Part shown: positions 44,792-55,127 of the stretch, piece by piece | Numbering within the stretch: position 1 is the first letter of the stretch | Layout of the letters: each line of letters begins with the position of its first letter | Assembly: GCA_045113695.1 (NCBI GenBank) | Contig: JBGUJG010000040.1 | Span: 1-64,000 of the forward strand | Source of the DNA: UBA4246 sp045113695 | Lineage (GTDB): Bacteria > Bacillota > Clostridia > Christensenellales > Aristaeellaceae | Length of the DNA: 64,000 nucleotides | Direction of reading: 5' to 3' | Made by a program: the position numbers and the translations under genes | Notes under the pieces: model-generated | What the model was told of the DNA's origin: nothing | Databases searched by the model: none | The model's input: only the letters and a program-made list of their open reading frames with translations

Positions 44792-45505
44792 ATGATGAGA
44801 CTTCAGAAATATCTGGCCCTCTGCGGCGTGGCCAGCCGCCGGCACGCAGAGGAAATGATCGCCGCGGGCAAGGTCAGCGTGAACGGCCGGACGGTGACGG
44901 AAATGGGCACCCAGGTGGAAGAGACCGACGTCGTCCGGGTGAACGGCAAAAAAGTGGAGCCTGAAAAAAAGCAGGTCTATATCATGTACCACAAACCCGC
45001 CGGGGAAATGACCACCGCCTCCGATCCGGAAGGAAGGCCGACCGTTCTGAGCCATTTCGACCATCTCGGCGTCCGCCTTTTTCCGGTCGGCAGGCTCGAT
45101 TATGACAGCGAAGGCCTGCTGCTGCTGACCAACGACGGGACGATGACGGACAAGCTGCTGCATCCGAGCAATGAGGTGGACAAGACCTATCTGGCCAGGG
45201 TGCAGGGGACGGTCACCCCTGAAATGGTGCGGGTGCTTCGCGGCGGCGTGGTGCTGGACGAACGGAAAACCTCGCCTGCCAAAGTCCGCGTCACCAAGAC
45301 GGAGGGCGATCATTCCTATGTGACCGTCACCATCCATGAAGGGCGCAACCGCCAGGTGAGGCGGATGTTCGAGGCGGTGGGCAGCACGGTGACGGCGCTC
45401 AAGCGGATCGGTTTCGGTCCCCTGCAGCTCGATGACCTGCCCCGCGGCCGCTGGCGCTACCTGACGGAAGCGGAAATCCGCTCGCTCAAAAAGCTGTATG
45501 AGTGA
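44792..45505 (+). CDS. RsuA/RluB/RluE family pseudouridine synthase
   Basis: A 237-residue rRNA pseudouridine synthase. An S4 RNA-binding domain (about 1-60, LQKYLALCGVASRR) precedes the catalytic domain with GRLDYDSEGLLLLTNDG, where the aspartate attacks uridine, and GRNRQVRRM. In Firmicutes this type acts as RluB on 23S rRNA. Two adjacent ATG codons are possible starts; either fits GGAAGG upstream. It overlaps the next gene by eight bases. Confidence 0.92.
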   Translation: MMRLQKYLALCGVASRRHAEEMIAAGKVSVNGRTVTEMGTQVEETDVVRVNGKKVEPEKKQVYIMYHKPAGEMTTASDPEGRPTVLSHFDHLGVRLFPVGRLDYDSEGLLLLTNDGTMTDKLLHPSNEVDKTYLARVQGTVTPEMVRVLRGGVVLDERKTSPAKVRVTKTEGDHSYVTVTIHEGRNRQVRRMFEAVGSTVTALKRIGFGPLQLDDLPRGRWRYLTEAEIRSLKKLYE

Positions 45506-46085
45506 GTACACCCTGCGGTCGGCCCGGTACATCGCCCGGGAATATATGGAAAAAATCCTGCAGGACGGCAGCACCGCGGTGGATGCCACCATGGGCAACG
45601 GCCATGACACGGAAACGCTGGCCCGCCTGGTCGGGGAGAAAGGCCGCGTGTTTGCCTTTGATGTGCAGGAGGCTGCCGTTCGGGCGACCAGGGAACGGCT
45701 GGATGCCGCCGGTCTGCTCGGCCGCGTGACCCTGTTTCAGGAGAGCCATGCAAAGATGGCGGAGCTTGTGCCTGAAGCGCCGGATCTGGTGGTGTTCAAT
45801 CTTGGCTGGCTTCCGGGCGGGGACAAGACGGTGACGACCCTGCTGTCTTCCACGGAGGAGGCGGTCCGCCAGGCGCTCTCGCTGATCCGCCCGGGCGGCA
45901 TGGCGCTGATCTGCTGCTACCCGGGCCACCCGGAAGGAAAGCAGGAGCTTGCCTTCCTGGAAGATCTGTTTGCTTCCCTGCAGCCTCAGCAGTTCAACTG
46001 CCTGGAGCACACGTTTATAAACGCCGGGCAGGACGCGCCGAGATGCTTTGCGGTGCAGAAGCAATCGTCAAGTCATAATTCGTAA
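45498..46085 (+). CDS. mnmM: MnmM (YtqB)-like tRNA methyltransferase
   Basis: A 195-residue class I SAM methyltransferase of the YtqB family, which completes the mnm5 modification at tRNA wobble uridine 34 in Firmicutes. The SAM loop is DATMGNGHDT near residue 29, and NLGWLPGGDK and CCYPGHPEG are family motifs. It overlaps the pseudouridine synthase gene. The last codons and the stop lie inside a TAATGCATAATG repeat, so the C-terminal tail (SSSHNS) may be repeat-derived. Confidence 0.88.
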   Translation: MSEYTLRSARYIAREYMEKILQDGSTAVDATMGNGHDTETLARLVGEKGRVFAFDVQEAAVRATRERLDAAGLLGRVTLFQESHAKMAELVPEAPDLVVFNLGWLPGGDKTVTTLLSSTEEAVRQALSLIRPGGMALICCYPGHPEGKQELAFLEDLFASLQPQQFNCLEHTFINAGQDAPRCFAVQKQSSSHNS

Positions 46086-46094
46086 TGCATAATG
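46073..46094 (+). repeat. TAATGCATAATG-type short repeat at the mnmM stop
   Basis: GTAATGCATAATG at 46082-46094 is identical to 59235-59247 and inverted relative to 46209-46221. The mnmM stop TAA is part of it. Confidence 0.6.
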
Positions 46095-46104
46095 AAATGC
46101 TGTG

Positions 46105-46142
46105 AAAGCAAAATCCGCGCCGGACGGTGCGGATTTTGCTTT
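46105..46142. terminator. bidirectional terminator between mnmM and fbp
   Basis: A perfect 14-bp stem (46105-46118 with 46129-46142), A-rich on one side and T-rich on the other, lies between two convergent genes. Confidence 0.75.
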
Positions 46143-46198
46143 GCGAACAGACTGATTTTGTTCTCAGAAGAGCCGGGTCCATTCTCCGCGCCAAAGGC

Positions 46199-46236
46199 GC
46201 GCATTACGCATTATGCATTACATATTACGTATTATT
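46199..46236 (-). repeat. TAATGCATAATG-type short repeat next to the fbp stop
   Basis: CATTATGCATTAC at 46209-46221 is the inverted copy of the repeat at 46082-46094, with further CATTACGC and ATTACGTATTA units. It directly follows the fbp stop codon at 46238-46240. Confidence 0.6.
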
Positions 46237-46237
46237 A

Positions 46238-48124
46238 TCATGCTTCCGGCCGCCAGCCGCTGCGGTAAGCGTCCAGCAGGTCCTGCAGCAGGCCGATCTC
46301 CTTCTGAATGGCACGGCCGGTGTCTGTCCGGCCGAGCATGAAGCGCTGGCGGTAGGTGAAGAACACCTTGGAATCGGAATGGATGTCGGCATTCTTTTTC
46401 AGCACGTCCTGGATGGAAGTGAACGGCTGATGGGACGCCAGGCGCAGGCCGTGGGAATTGCCGATCAGGGTATACCCGGCGATGCCGGTCCGCTTGTGGA
46501 AGGAACGGCTGAAACCGCCGTCGATCACGACCAGTTTGCCGCCGGCCTTCAGGGGGCTTTCGCCTTCCTTGACCCTGATTGGGGTATGGCCGTTGATCAC
46601 GTGCGCTTCGTCGTTGGTGAGCCCGAATTCACGCAGCACCCTCAGGCACCCTTCTTCGGTTTCGCAGTGGCGGTAGTAGGGGTCCTGCGGCTCTTCCCAG
46701 GCAGCCTTGTCCAGCACGTAGGCGCGCTCGAAGGTCTTGATGCGCCGGCCGCAGACGGGGGACAGGTGATGGCACCACAGGTACCACATGAAGTCCACCG
46801 CCGAAGGCACGTGACGGTGATAGGCGGCCCGGGCCAGGGCGTCGTAATGGTCCATCATGGATTTGCCGGAATATTCGACCCCGGCGAAGTCGACCGCCTG
46901 GAAGCGGCCCCCGTCTGTCATGGGGATGCAGCCGTGGAACAGCAGGTTGTTGTTGAACACGCGGTACATGCTCCCGTGCTCATACAGGAAGTCCATGTGC
47001 CGGGACAGGCGTTCGCTGTGGCGGAAGGAATGGCCGAAGGCGTTCATCACTTCCCTTTCGCCCTGGCTGAGCTCATACGGATGGGCCGGGTCCAGCGTCG
47101 GGAACGCGATGTCTTTGAGCGGCCAGGTGTTTTCCCCGATGGTGATTTCGTGCTTTTCCAGGTCCATCTTGTCCAGCAGCAGGCGGTCCGCCATATGGTA
47201 TTCCGGATGCCGCAGGATGATCTGCCCTTCCAGCTTGAACATGATGACCATGATGGCCTGCAGCTGCGCCTCCCGGAGCGGCAGGCCGGGATAGGTCCTT
47301 TCGGCAAAGAGGGTCAGCGGGCGCAGGGAAACGCCGTAGCCGCTCTCCAGAACGTCCAGGTTGTCGTAGTTCAGGCAGTTGCGGACGACCGCGGCGATGC
47401 TTGCCTCGTTCCCGCTGGCTGCCCCCATCCAGAGGATGTCGTGATTGCCCCACTCGAAATCGACGGCATGGTGATGGAGCAGCAGGTCCAGGATCCGGTC
47501 CGGATGCGGGCCTCGGTCAAAGATGTCCCCGACGATGTGCAGGCGGTCCACGGCCAGCCGCTTGACCAGCACGCAGAGCGCTTCGATGAATTCATCCGCG
47601 CTGCCCAGTTCGATCAGGGTCTCCAGGATTTTCTGGTGGTAGGCCAGCTGGTTGTTATCCTCGTCCGGCTGGGCGTGCAGCAGCTCGTCCAGGACGTAAG
47701 CGTATTGGGGCGGCATGGCTTTTCTGACTTTGCTTCGTGTATAGCGGGAGGAAAGGGAGCGGCTCAGCCGGATCAGGCGGTAAAGGTTTTTTTCATAGAA
47801 GGCGGGCGTCACATGGCCCAGCTCTTCCTCCATGGCCAGCTTTTCCGCCGGATAGTAAATCAGGGTCAGGAAATCGTCCCGCTCTTCCTCCGTCATTTCC
47901 CCGGCAAACTCTTTTTCCGTTTTTTCCCGGATGACGCCGGAGCAGTTGTTCAGGATGTGGCAGAAAGCCGCATATTCGCCGTGCAGGTCGGACATGAAGT
48001 GCTCCGTCCCTTTCGGCAGGTTCAATATGGCCTTCAGGTTGATGATTTCGGTATAGAGGGACTGATCGTCCGGAAAGCGCTTGGCCAGCAGATTCAGGAT
48101 TTCATCCGATGTTCCGTTTTTCAT
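46238..48124 (-). CDS. fbp: class III fructose-1,6-bisphosphatase
   Basis: A 628-residue gluconeogenic enzyme of the Firmicutes-specific class III, which has a calcineurin-like metal site. SDLHGEY near residue 45, GDIFDRGPHP near 200 and WGNHD near 225 hold the metal ligands. Length is close to the usual 640-670. RBS GGAGGAAAA precedes the ATG. It has its own promoter and is convergent with mnmM. Confidence 0.95.
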   Translation of the reverse strand: MKNGTSDEILNLLAKRFPDDQSLYTEIINLKAILNLPKGTEHFMSDLHGEYAAFCHILNNCSGVIREKTEKEFAGEMTEEERDDFLTLIYYPAEKLAMEEELGHVTPAFYEKNLYRLIRLSRSLSSRYTRSKVRKAMPPQYAYVLDELLHAQPDEDNNQLAYHQKILETLIELGSADEFIEALCVLVKRLAVDRLHIVGDIFDRGPHPDRILDLLLHHHAVDFEWGNHDILWMGAASGNEASIAAVVRNCLNYDNLDVLESGYGVSLRPLTLFAERTYPGLPLREAQLQAIMVIMFKLEGQIILRHPEYHMADRLLLDKMDLEKHEITIGENTWPLKDIAFPTLDPAHPYELSQGEREVMNAFGHSFRHSERLSRHMDFLYEHGSMYRVFNNNLLFHGCIPMTDGGRFQAVDFAGVEYSGKSMMDHYDALARAAYHRHVPSAVDFMWYLWCHHLSPVCGRRIKTFERAYVLDKAAWEEPQDPYYRHCETEEGCLRVLREFGLTNDEAHVINGHTPIRVKEGESPLKAGGKLVVIDGGFSRSFHKRTGIAGYTLIGNSHGLRLASHQPFTSIQDVLKKNADIHSDSKVFFTYRQRFMLGRTDTGRAIQKEIGLLQDLLDAYRSGWRPEA

Positions 48125-48174
48125 TTTTTCCTCCGCAGAAAGCCCGGTGTGGATACAGTAAGATTCCTGATTGA

Positions 48175-48203
48175 ATTATAGTAAAAAACAGCCGTTTGAT
48201 CAA
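48175..48203 (-). promoter_or_regulatory. promoter of fbp
   Basis: Minus-strand TTGATC (48198-48203) and TATAAT (48175-48180) have a 17-base spacer, about 50 bases before the start. Confidence 0.65.
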
Positions 48204-48294
48204 GTGCGCGGCGGATAAAAAAGCGGGACTTTTTCCGGAAGACTTCACGATCATACCGGCGCAGGGCCGTACCCGGTTTTTACAGAAAAATATC

Positions 48295-48323
48295 TTGCAA
48301 TTTCCCGGGATAAGGTGTAATAT
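48295..48323 (+). promoter_or_regulatory. promoter of tig
   Basis: TTGCAA (48295-48300) and TAATAT (48318-48323) are spaced by 17 bases; the start codon is 80 bases downstream. Confidence 0.6.
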
Positions 48324-48402
48324 AAATTTTGGCGTTTTTTATGGAAAGAACGCGAATCGATACTATTTCAAGACCTTTTAGAATATGGAGGGGTTCCGGT
48401 AT

Positions 48403-49794
48403 ATGGCCAGCACGGTCGAAAAAGTTTCCAGCAATCAGGTAAAGATCTCGTTTGAAGTTCCCGCGGCGGAATTTGACGCCGCTGTGCAGAAGGCATATCT
48501 CAAAATGCGCGGCCGCGTGCAGGTGCCCGGCTTCCGCAGGGGCCACGCCCCCCGCAAGGTGATCGAGAAGATGTACGGGGACAGCGTTTTCTATGAAGAC
48601 GCCCTGGATATCATCTTCCCCGACGTATACCAGAAAGCGGTGGAGGAAAACGATCTGTCCGTCGTGGACCGGCCGGAAATCGACAAGATGGAGCAGATGG
48701 GCGCCGGTCAGGACCTGAAATTCGCCGTCCTGGTGTATGTGAAGCCGGACGTGGAGCTGGGCGATTACAAGGGCCTCAAGGCCACCAAGTACGTCCACAA
48801 GGTCACTGAGGAAGATATCAGTCAGCGCATCGACCGTGATGTGGAAAAGGAAACCACCATGCAGGATGTGACCGACCGTCCCGTGCAGGACGGCGATACG
48901 GTCAACCTGAACTATGCCGGCACGGTCGACGGTGTCGCTTTTGAGGGCGGCACCGCCGAAAACCAGACCCTCGCGATCGGCAGCGGCACGTTCATCCCCG
49001 GCTTTGAAGAGCAGATGATCGGCATGGCCGTCGGTGAGGAAAAAGACCTGAACGTCACCTTCCCCGATCCTTACCAGTCCAAGGAACTGGCCGGCAAGGC
49101 CGCCGTCTTCCATGTGAAGGTGAACGGCATCCAAGCCAAGCTCAAGCCTGAACTGGACGACGATTTCGCCGCCGATGTATCCGATTATTCCACCTTTGCG
49201 GAATATAAGGAAGCCATTGAGAAGGAACTGACGGACAACGCGGAAAAGAACGCCGACGTTGAACTGGAAAACGAACTGATCCAGCAGGTAGTGGACGCTT
49301 CCGACTGCGATATCCCCCAGGCGATGATCGACGACGAGGTCGAGCAGATGAAGCGCCAGCTGAAGATGAACATGCTCTACCAGGGCCTCAAGTATGAGGA
49401 TTACCTCAAGTACACCGGCCAGACTGAAGAGCAGGTCAGCGATATGTACCGGCCCCAGGCTTCCAACCGCGTCAAGATGCAGCTGGTCCTCGAAGCGATC
49501 ATCAGGAAGGAAAACCCTGAACTGACCGACGAAGAGGCCGAAAAGGAAATCGAGGAAGAGGCCAAGCGCCGCGGCACGGATCTGGAGAGCTTCAAGAGCT
49601 CCCTGAACGACAGGATGATGGAAGCCCTGCGCGAGAATGCCAGGCTGCGCAAGGTGGTCGACCAGATCAAGGCGGACGCTGTGGTGGAAGTCAAGGACGC
49701 CGCCGAACGGGTGGACGCTTCGAAGGTTGCCTCCGACATCATGGAAGCCATCGATGACGCCGAACCCGAAGAAGAAGAGAAGACCGAAGAATGA
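48403..49794 (+). CDS. tig: trigger factor, ribosome-associated chaperone
   Basis: A 463-residue chaperone that binds nascent chains at the ribosome exit. The ribosome-binding domain has GFRRGHAPRKVIEK near residue 45 (family GFRxGxxP), an FKBP prolyl isomerase domain lies at about 150-245, and a long helical C-terminal domain follows with an acidic tail. ATG 48403 was chosen because GGAGGGG lies nine bases before it, rather than the ATG six codons upstream. It precedes clpP-clpX, the standard order. Confidence 0.96.
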   Translation: MASTVEKVSSNQVKISFEVPAAEFDAAVQKAYLKMRGRVQVPGFRRGHAPRKVIEKMYGDSVFYEDALDIIFPDVYQKAVEENDLSVVDRPEIDKMEQMGAGQDLKFAVLVYVKPDVELGDYKGLKATKYVHKVTEEDISQRIDRDVEKETTMQDVTDRPVQDGDTVNLNYAGTVDGVAFEGGTAENQTLAIGSGTFIPGFEEQMIGMAVGEEKDLNVTFPDPYQSKELAGKAAVFHVKVNGIQAKLKPELDDDFAADVSDYSTFAEYKEAIEKELTDNAEKNADVELENELIQQVVDASDCDIPQAMIDDEVEQMKRQLKMNMLYQGLKYEDYLKYTGQTEEQVSDMYRPQASNRVKMQLVLEAIIRKENPELTDEEAEKEIEEEAKRRGTDLESFKSSLNDRMMEALRENARLRKVVDQIKADAVVEVKDAAERVDASKVASDIMEAIDDAEPEEEEKTEE

Positions 49795-49797
49795 TCT

Positions 49798-49889
49798 TTC
49801 AGCCGCTCAGCGGCTGAACGCGCGGAATCGCCGGAGGACGGAAACGCCCGGCTGTCCGCGGACTGGCTGGGCAATCGCCCAGCCATTTT
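49798..49889 (+). terminator. two hairpins between tig and clpP, the second terminator-like
   Basis: TTCAGCCGCT and its complement (49798-49818) are followed by TGGCTGGGC/GCCCAGCCA (49864-49872 with 49877-49885) and TTTT. The second could end part of the tig transcripts, so clpPX may be partly uncoupled from tig. Confidence 0.5.
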
Positions 49890-49908
49890 AAAAAAGAGGT
49901 GAAACGAA

Positions 49909-50508
49909 ATGTCTCTGATCCCCTATGTCATTGAGGAAACCGGCCGCGGCGAGCGCGGGTTTGATATTTATTCCCGCCTGCTGCGGGACCGTATCGTGTT
50001 TCTGGGCAGCGCCATCGACGACAATGTGGCCAATCTCGTGGTCGCCCAGCTCCTTTTCCTGGAGCGGGAAAACCCGGACGCCGATATTTCCCTGTACATC
50101 AACAGCCCGGGCGGTTCCGTGACCGCCGGCATGGCCATCTACGATACGATGAACTATGTCCGCTGCCAGGTCCGCACCGTCTGCATCGGCATGGCGGCGT
50201 CCATGGGCGCCTTCCTGCTGATGGCGGGGGAAAAGGGCAAGCGCCTGGCCCTGCCCAACAGCGAAGTCATGATCCATCAGCCCTCCGGCGGGGCGCAGGG
50301 TCAAGCGACCGACGTGCGGATCCAGGCCGAGTGGCTGCTCAAAACCAAGCAGAAAATGAATGCCCTGATGGCTGATATGACGGGCAAGCCCATTGAGATC
50401 CTCGAGCAGGACGTCGAGCGCGACCATTTCATGAGCGCCGAGGAAGCCCTCGCCTACGGGATCATCGACGAAATCTACCGGCCGCAGCCCAAGAGCGGCA
50501 AGAGGTAA
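49909..50508 (+). CDS. clpP: ATP-dependent Clp protease proteolytic subunit
   Basis: A 199-residue serine protease that forms the tetradecameric barrel fed by ClpX. The catalytic serine is in GMAASMGA, the histidine in MIHQPSGG and the aspartate in the ERDHFMSAEE region. AAAGAGGTG precedes the ATG. It lies six bases before clpX. Confidence 0.97.
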   Translation: MSLIPYVIEETGRGERGFDIYSRLLRDRIVFLGSAIDDNVANLVVAQLLFLERENPDADISLYINSPGGSVTAGMAIYDTMNYVRCQVRTVCIGMAASMGAFLLMAGEKGKRLALPNSEVMIHQPSGGAQGQATDVRIQAEWLLKTKQKMNALMADMTGKPIEILEQDVERDHFMSAEEALAYGIIDEIYRPQPKSGKR

Positions 50509-50514
50509 CAGTAA

Positions 50515-51813
<1,299 letters not shown>

Positions 51814-51826
51814 ACAGTATATCAGT

Positions 51827-51865
51827 ATGATGAAAGCGTCCGGCCTGGCCGGACGCTTTCATCAT
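51827..51865. terminator. bidirectional terminator between clpX and panE-like gene
   Basis: A 19-bp perfect inverted repeat centred at 51846 with a GC-rich core (GCGTCCGGCC) and A/T-rich outer arms lies between two convergent genes. Confidence 0.75.
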
Positions 51866-51880
51866 GCTGACTTGCGGGGA

Positions 51881-52906
51881 TTACGTTCCGGGCAGATCCC
51901 GGAACCACCGGATGTTGGCAGGCTCCGCTTTGAGCTCCCCGTTCTGAATTTTGTGGATCACTTCGACGATCCTGTCGTTCACCGGGGTCGGTACGCCGCG
52001 CTTTCTGCCGGTCTGGCAGACGATCCCGTTGATCGCGTCGATCTCGCAGGGCTTGCCCTTTTTGAGGTCCTGCAGCATGGACGGCTCGATGTTCCGGTGC
52101 TTCTTCATCGCGACGGGGAGGATCAGCTCGGCGAATGCCCGCTTGAGCCCGGTCCGCCAGTAAAACAGCTTTGTAATGTCCTTGCCCTGGACCGGGGCGA
52201 AGGCGACGCCGTCCGCGCGGCCGACGTCGATGCATTCCTTCATGCAGCGGACAGCGAGGGGTTTCAGCGCTTTCCCTTCGGATACGTCGCCGAATACCCC
52301 GCCGACGGCTGTCCCGAGGCCGGAAAAGGTCGCGTTGATCAGCAGTTTGCTCCACCGGGCACCGAGCAGGTTGTTTTCCGTATGCACCGGACACATGTGC
52401 TCCAGCAGGGCCTTGACCCGGTCAAACTGTTCATCGGTGATGCCCTCCATCCGCCCCATGTGGAAGGACAGACTGTCCGGGCTGCTTGTCAGGCTGACGT
52501 GCCCCGGCCCGGTCATCGTCGCGCCCCATTCGACGACGCAGCCGATCACATGGTTCCGTCCGACGATTTCCGCCAGCCCTGGCTCCGGGATCCCGTTCTG
52601 CAGGGTGACGATGACGCCGCCGTCCGACAGCAGGGGTTTTAAAAAAGCGGCGGTCCGCTCATTGTCCAGCTGCTTGGTCAAAAGAATGATCACATCGTAT
52701 GGGCCGCTCATCTGCTCCGGGAGGATTGCGTGAACGGGGACGGTCATCCGCACCGTGCCGCCGATCACCGCGCCGTGTTCATTGAGCGCTTTTACATGGG
52801 CTTCGTTCCGGTTGACCAGTTCGATGCCGATCCCGGCTTTGGTCAGATAGGCGCCCAGGACGGTCCCCAGGGAACCAGCCCCGTAGATTGCGTATTTCGT
52901 AATCAT
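51881..52906 (-). CDS. panE: ketopantoate reductase family protein (PanE/ApbA)
   Basis: A 341-residue NADPH-dependent dehydrogenase of the 2-dehydropantoate 2-reductase family, which makes pantoate for coenzyme A. The GAGSLGTVLGAYL dinucleotide loop starts at residue 8, TKQLDN and TLQNGI follow, and the catalytic lysine lies in the WSKLLIN motif; the NGIV and P-T-P-V-N-D motifs are at the C-terminus. ATG 52906 is backed by GGAAGGGG. No panB or panC is nearby, and some family members act on other 2-keto acids, so the pantothenate role is likely but not certain. Confidence 0.85.
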   Translation of the reverse strand: MITKYAIYGAGSLGTVLGAYLTKAGIGIELVNRNEAHVKALNEHGAVIGGTVRMTVPVHAILPEQMSGPYDVIILLTKQLDNERTAAFLKPLLSDGGVIVTLQNGIPEPGLAEIVGRNHVIGCVVEWGATMTGPGHVSLTSSPDSLSFHMGRMEGITDEQFDRVKALLEHMCPVHTENNLLGARWSKLLINATFSGLGTAVGGVFGDVSEGKALKPLAVRCMKECIDVGRADGVAFAPVQGKDITKLFYWRTGLKRAFAELILPVAMKKHRNIEPSMLQDLKKGKPCEIDAINGIVCQTGRKRGVPTPVNDRIVEVIHKIQNGELKAEPANIRWFRDLPGT

Positions 52907-52935
52907 GATCCCCTTCCTTATGTGGTACAAATGAT

Positions 52936-52964
52936 ATCATACCATAAAGAAGGGCGGTCCGCAA
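52936..52964 (-). promoter_or_regulatory. promoter of the panE-like gene
   Basis: Minus-strand TTGCGG (52959-52964) and TATGAT (52936-52941) are separated by 17 bases, about 30 bases before the start. Confidence 0.6.
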
Positions 52965-53015
52965 CCGGATCCAATGATTCGACCCGTACAATCCGATGAT
53001 TCCGTCCGGGGCTGA

Positions 53016-54947
53016 TTATTCTGTTTCCGGAGCGGAATCCGACGGTCCGTTGTACTGAACGCACAGCATCGTCTGGTCGTCAAACTGGGGTGCGCTGCCG
53101 ACGAACCGCTGCACCGCCCGGTTCACGGCTTCCATGATCTCAACGGGTCCGCCGTCTCCGGCGCTGCGGAGGGCTTCGGTCAGACGGTCGTTGCCGAAGA
53201 GCTCTTTCTCTTCGCTGGTGGCTTCGGTCACGCCGTCCGTGTAGACGAATACTTTGGCGCCGGGCTGCAGGTCCAGCTCATACTCCCTGTAGCGGACCCC
53301 GTCCATGCCGCCGATGACAAAGCCATGTTTGTCCTTGATCAGTTCAAACGGAGCGTCCGGCTGCTTGACGGCCGGGTATTCGTGCCCGGCGTTGGCGCAC
53401 GTCAGTTTGCCGGTGGACAGTTCGAGGATGCCCAGCCAGACGGTCACGAACATCTGTTCCGGGTTTCTCGCGCAGATTTCCGCGTTGACGGCCTGCAGGA
53501 CCTTGGCCGGGCTCTTTTCGCCCATGGCGATGTGGCGGAGCAGGGCCATGGCCACCATCATGAACAGGGCGGCGGGGACGCCCTTACCGGATACGTCCCC
53601 GATCACCAGGGCCAGGTGGCCGCTGTCCGGCATGAAAAAGTCATACAGGTCCCCGCCGACTTCTTTGGCGGGCAGCATGGACGCACGGAGGTCAAATTCC
53701 TTCCGGTCCGGGAAAGCGGGAAACTCCCGGATCAGCGCGCTGGACTGGATGCGGGCTGCCAGGGCCAGTTCCGCCCCGATCCGCTCTTTTTCGAGCATCA
53801 GCGCCCGTTTTTCCAGCAGGGAGGAGATATAATGGACGATCAGGGCGATGATGAACAGGACGACCGCGGCGGCCGGGACCCAGAGCGGATGGGTGATCAG
53901 CCCCAGATGATAGAAAAGCAGCGGCAGCGCGGCGCCCAGTACGGCCAGCCCGGCGCAGAGGGCAGCGCCCCGGGCGACGGGCCACCTGAGATAAAACGCC
54001 ATGGCGGCCAGGCAGACGGTCAGCAGGACAAGGGCCTGGGCCCAGTCCGGCGCGTCTTTTTTGCTTTTTCCTTCCACCAGGCTCTGAATCACGTTGGCGT
54101 GGATTTCAACCCCGTACATTTTTTCCGCCCGGGCGATGGGGGTAAAGAACGCGTCCTGCAGGGCCGGGGCATACGGGCCGATCAGTACAATCTTCCCGGC
54201 CCAGTAATCGGCAGGGATCCTGCCGGCGATCAGCATGGCGATCGAAATGCCGTCCGAATACCGGCCCGGCTTCGCGGTGTACGGCACGTAGAACTGGCCG
54301 GAAGAGCTGACGTCCGGCGTTTTCAGTTCCTGCCCCCGGGTGGACAGATAGGCGGACGCCGTCTCACAGGCCAGGGACCGGACACGCCCCGCGGCGGGGG
54401 TATCCACATACAGCAGGGCATGCCGCATCACGCCGTCCGTGTCGTACATGGCGTTGATGTGCCCTTGCCGGGTGACATCTCTCAGCGCCTCATACGGCTC
54501 CGTATAGGCGACGACCGCCTGATTGTCCAGCGATACGGCGTGGCCGTCTTCCCACTGGATCTCCGTGCCGAATTCGGCCAGCGAGGCGGTCACCACACAG
54601 CCGAGCTTTTCCGCGGCCCGGGCGAGCCGTTCGTCCGCTGCCTGTGAGCTGCTGCCTGCGTACAGGATATCCAGCGCGACGACGGCCGGCAGTTTACCGG
54701 GATCGGCTCCCAGCTTTTCCAGGGCGGAGGCGATGATGTTCCGGTCCCAGGTGTTGTACGGGCCGAAGAGATCCAGCGCGGTCTCGTCGATGCCGATGAT
54801 CACGATGTCTGACGACGGCATGCCTTCGCGCTGAAACAGCCAGTCCTGGGCCCACCGGTCCAGGCACCGGAGTACCCCGGCGGCAATGACCGCGGTGATC
54901 AGCAGCGCGGCCGTCAGCCAGATCAGAATGATTCTTGTTTTTTTCAT
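53016..54947 (-). CDS. CHASE2 sensor with SpoIIE-type serine phosphatase
   Basis: A 643-residue signalling protein. An N-terminal membrane segment (about 7-27) leads to an extracellular CHASE2 domain (about 30-300), three more membrane segments (about 310-375), a short coiled coil and a cytoplasmic PP2C/SpoIIE phosphatase (about 425-635). Metal-binding aspartates are visible in GGDLYDFF, GDVSGKG and FDDQTM. SpoIIE-type enzymes dephosphorylate anti-sigma factor antagonists, so an external signal would be passed to a partner-switching module, but no anti-sigma or antagonist gene is near. CHASE2 ligands are unknown. Confidence 0.9.
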   Translation of the reverse strand: MKKTRIILIWLTAALLITAVIAAGVLRCLDRWAQDWLFQREGMPSSDIVIIGIDETALDLFGPYNTWDRNIIASALEKLGADPGKLPAVVALDILYAGSSSQAADERLARAAEKLGCVVTASLAEFGTEIQWEDGHAVSLDNQAVVAYTEPYEALRDVTRQGHINAMYDTDGVMRHALLYVDTPAAGRVRSLACETASAYLSTRGQELKTPDVSSSGQFYVPYTAKPGRYSDGISIAMLIAGRIPADYWAGKIVLIGPYAPALQDAFFTPIARAEKMYGVEIHANVIQSLVEGKSKKDAPDWAQALVLLTVCLAAMAFYLRWPVARGAALCAGLAVLGAALPLLFYHLGLITHPLWVPAAAVVLFIIALIVHYISSLLEKRALMLEKERIGAELALAARIQSSALIREFPAFPDRKEFDLRASMLPAKEVGGDLYDFFMPDSGHLALVIGDVSGKGVPAALFMMVAMALLRHIAMGEKSPAKVLQAVNAEICARNPEQMFVTVWLGILELSTGKLTCANAGHEYPAVKQPDAPFELIKDKHGFVIGGMDGVRYREYELDLQPGAKVFVYTDGVTEATSEEKELFGNDRLTEALRSAGDGGPVEIMEAVNRAVQRFVGSAPQFDDQTMLCVQYNGPSDSAPETE

Positions 54948-55031
54948 AACCAGTTGCTCCCGTATTTCCGGCAGCCTGTATGCGGCGGCCGCTGAGTTTT
55001 ATCTGTTTACGTCAGGTTTCGTTTCAACGGT

Positions 55032-55060
55032 ATCTTATCACGGAAAACGGAAAACAACAA
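55032..55060 (-). promoter_or_regulatory. promoter of the CHASE2-SpoIIE gene
   Basis: Minus-strand TTGTTG (55055-55060) and TAAGAT (55032-55037) have a 17-base spacer. Confidence 0.5.
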
Positions 55061-55084
55061 CCCGAAAAACGTTCCTCGGACAGG

Positions 55085-55110
55085 AAAAGCGCCCCGGGAA
55101 GCCGGGGCGC
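55085..55110 (-). terminator. terminator of xylB
   Basis: GCGCCCCGG (55089-55097) pairs with CCGGGGCGC (55102-55110); on the minus strand a TTTT run follows. It lies just after the xylB stop. Confidence 0.75.
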
Positions 55111-55127
55111 CGAACGCGTATGATTTC

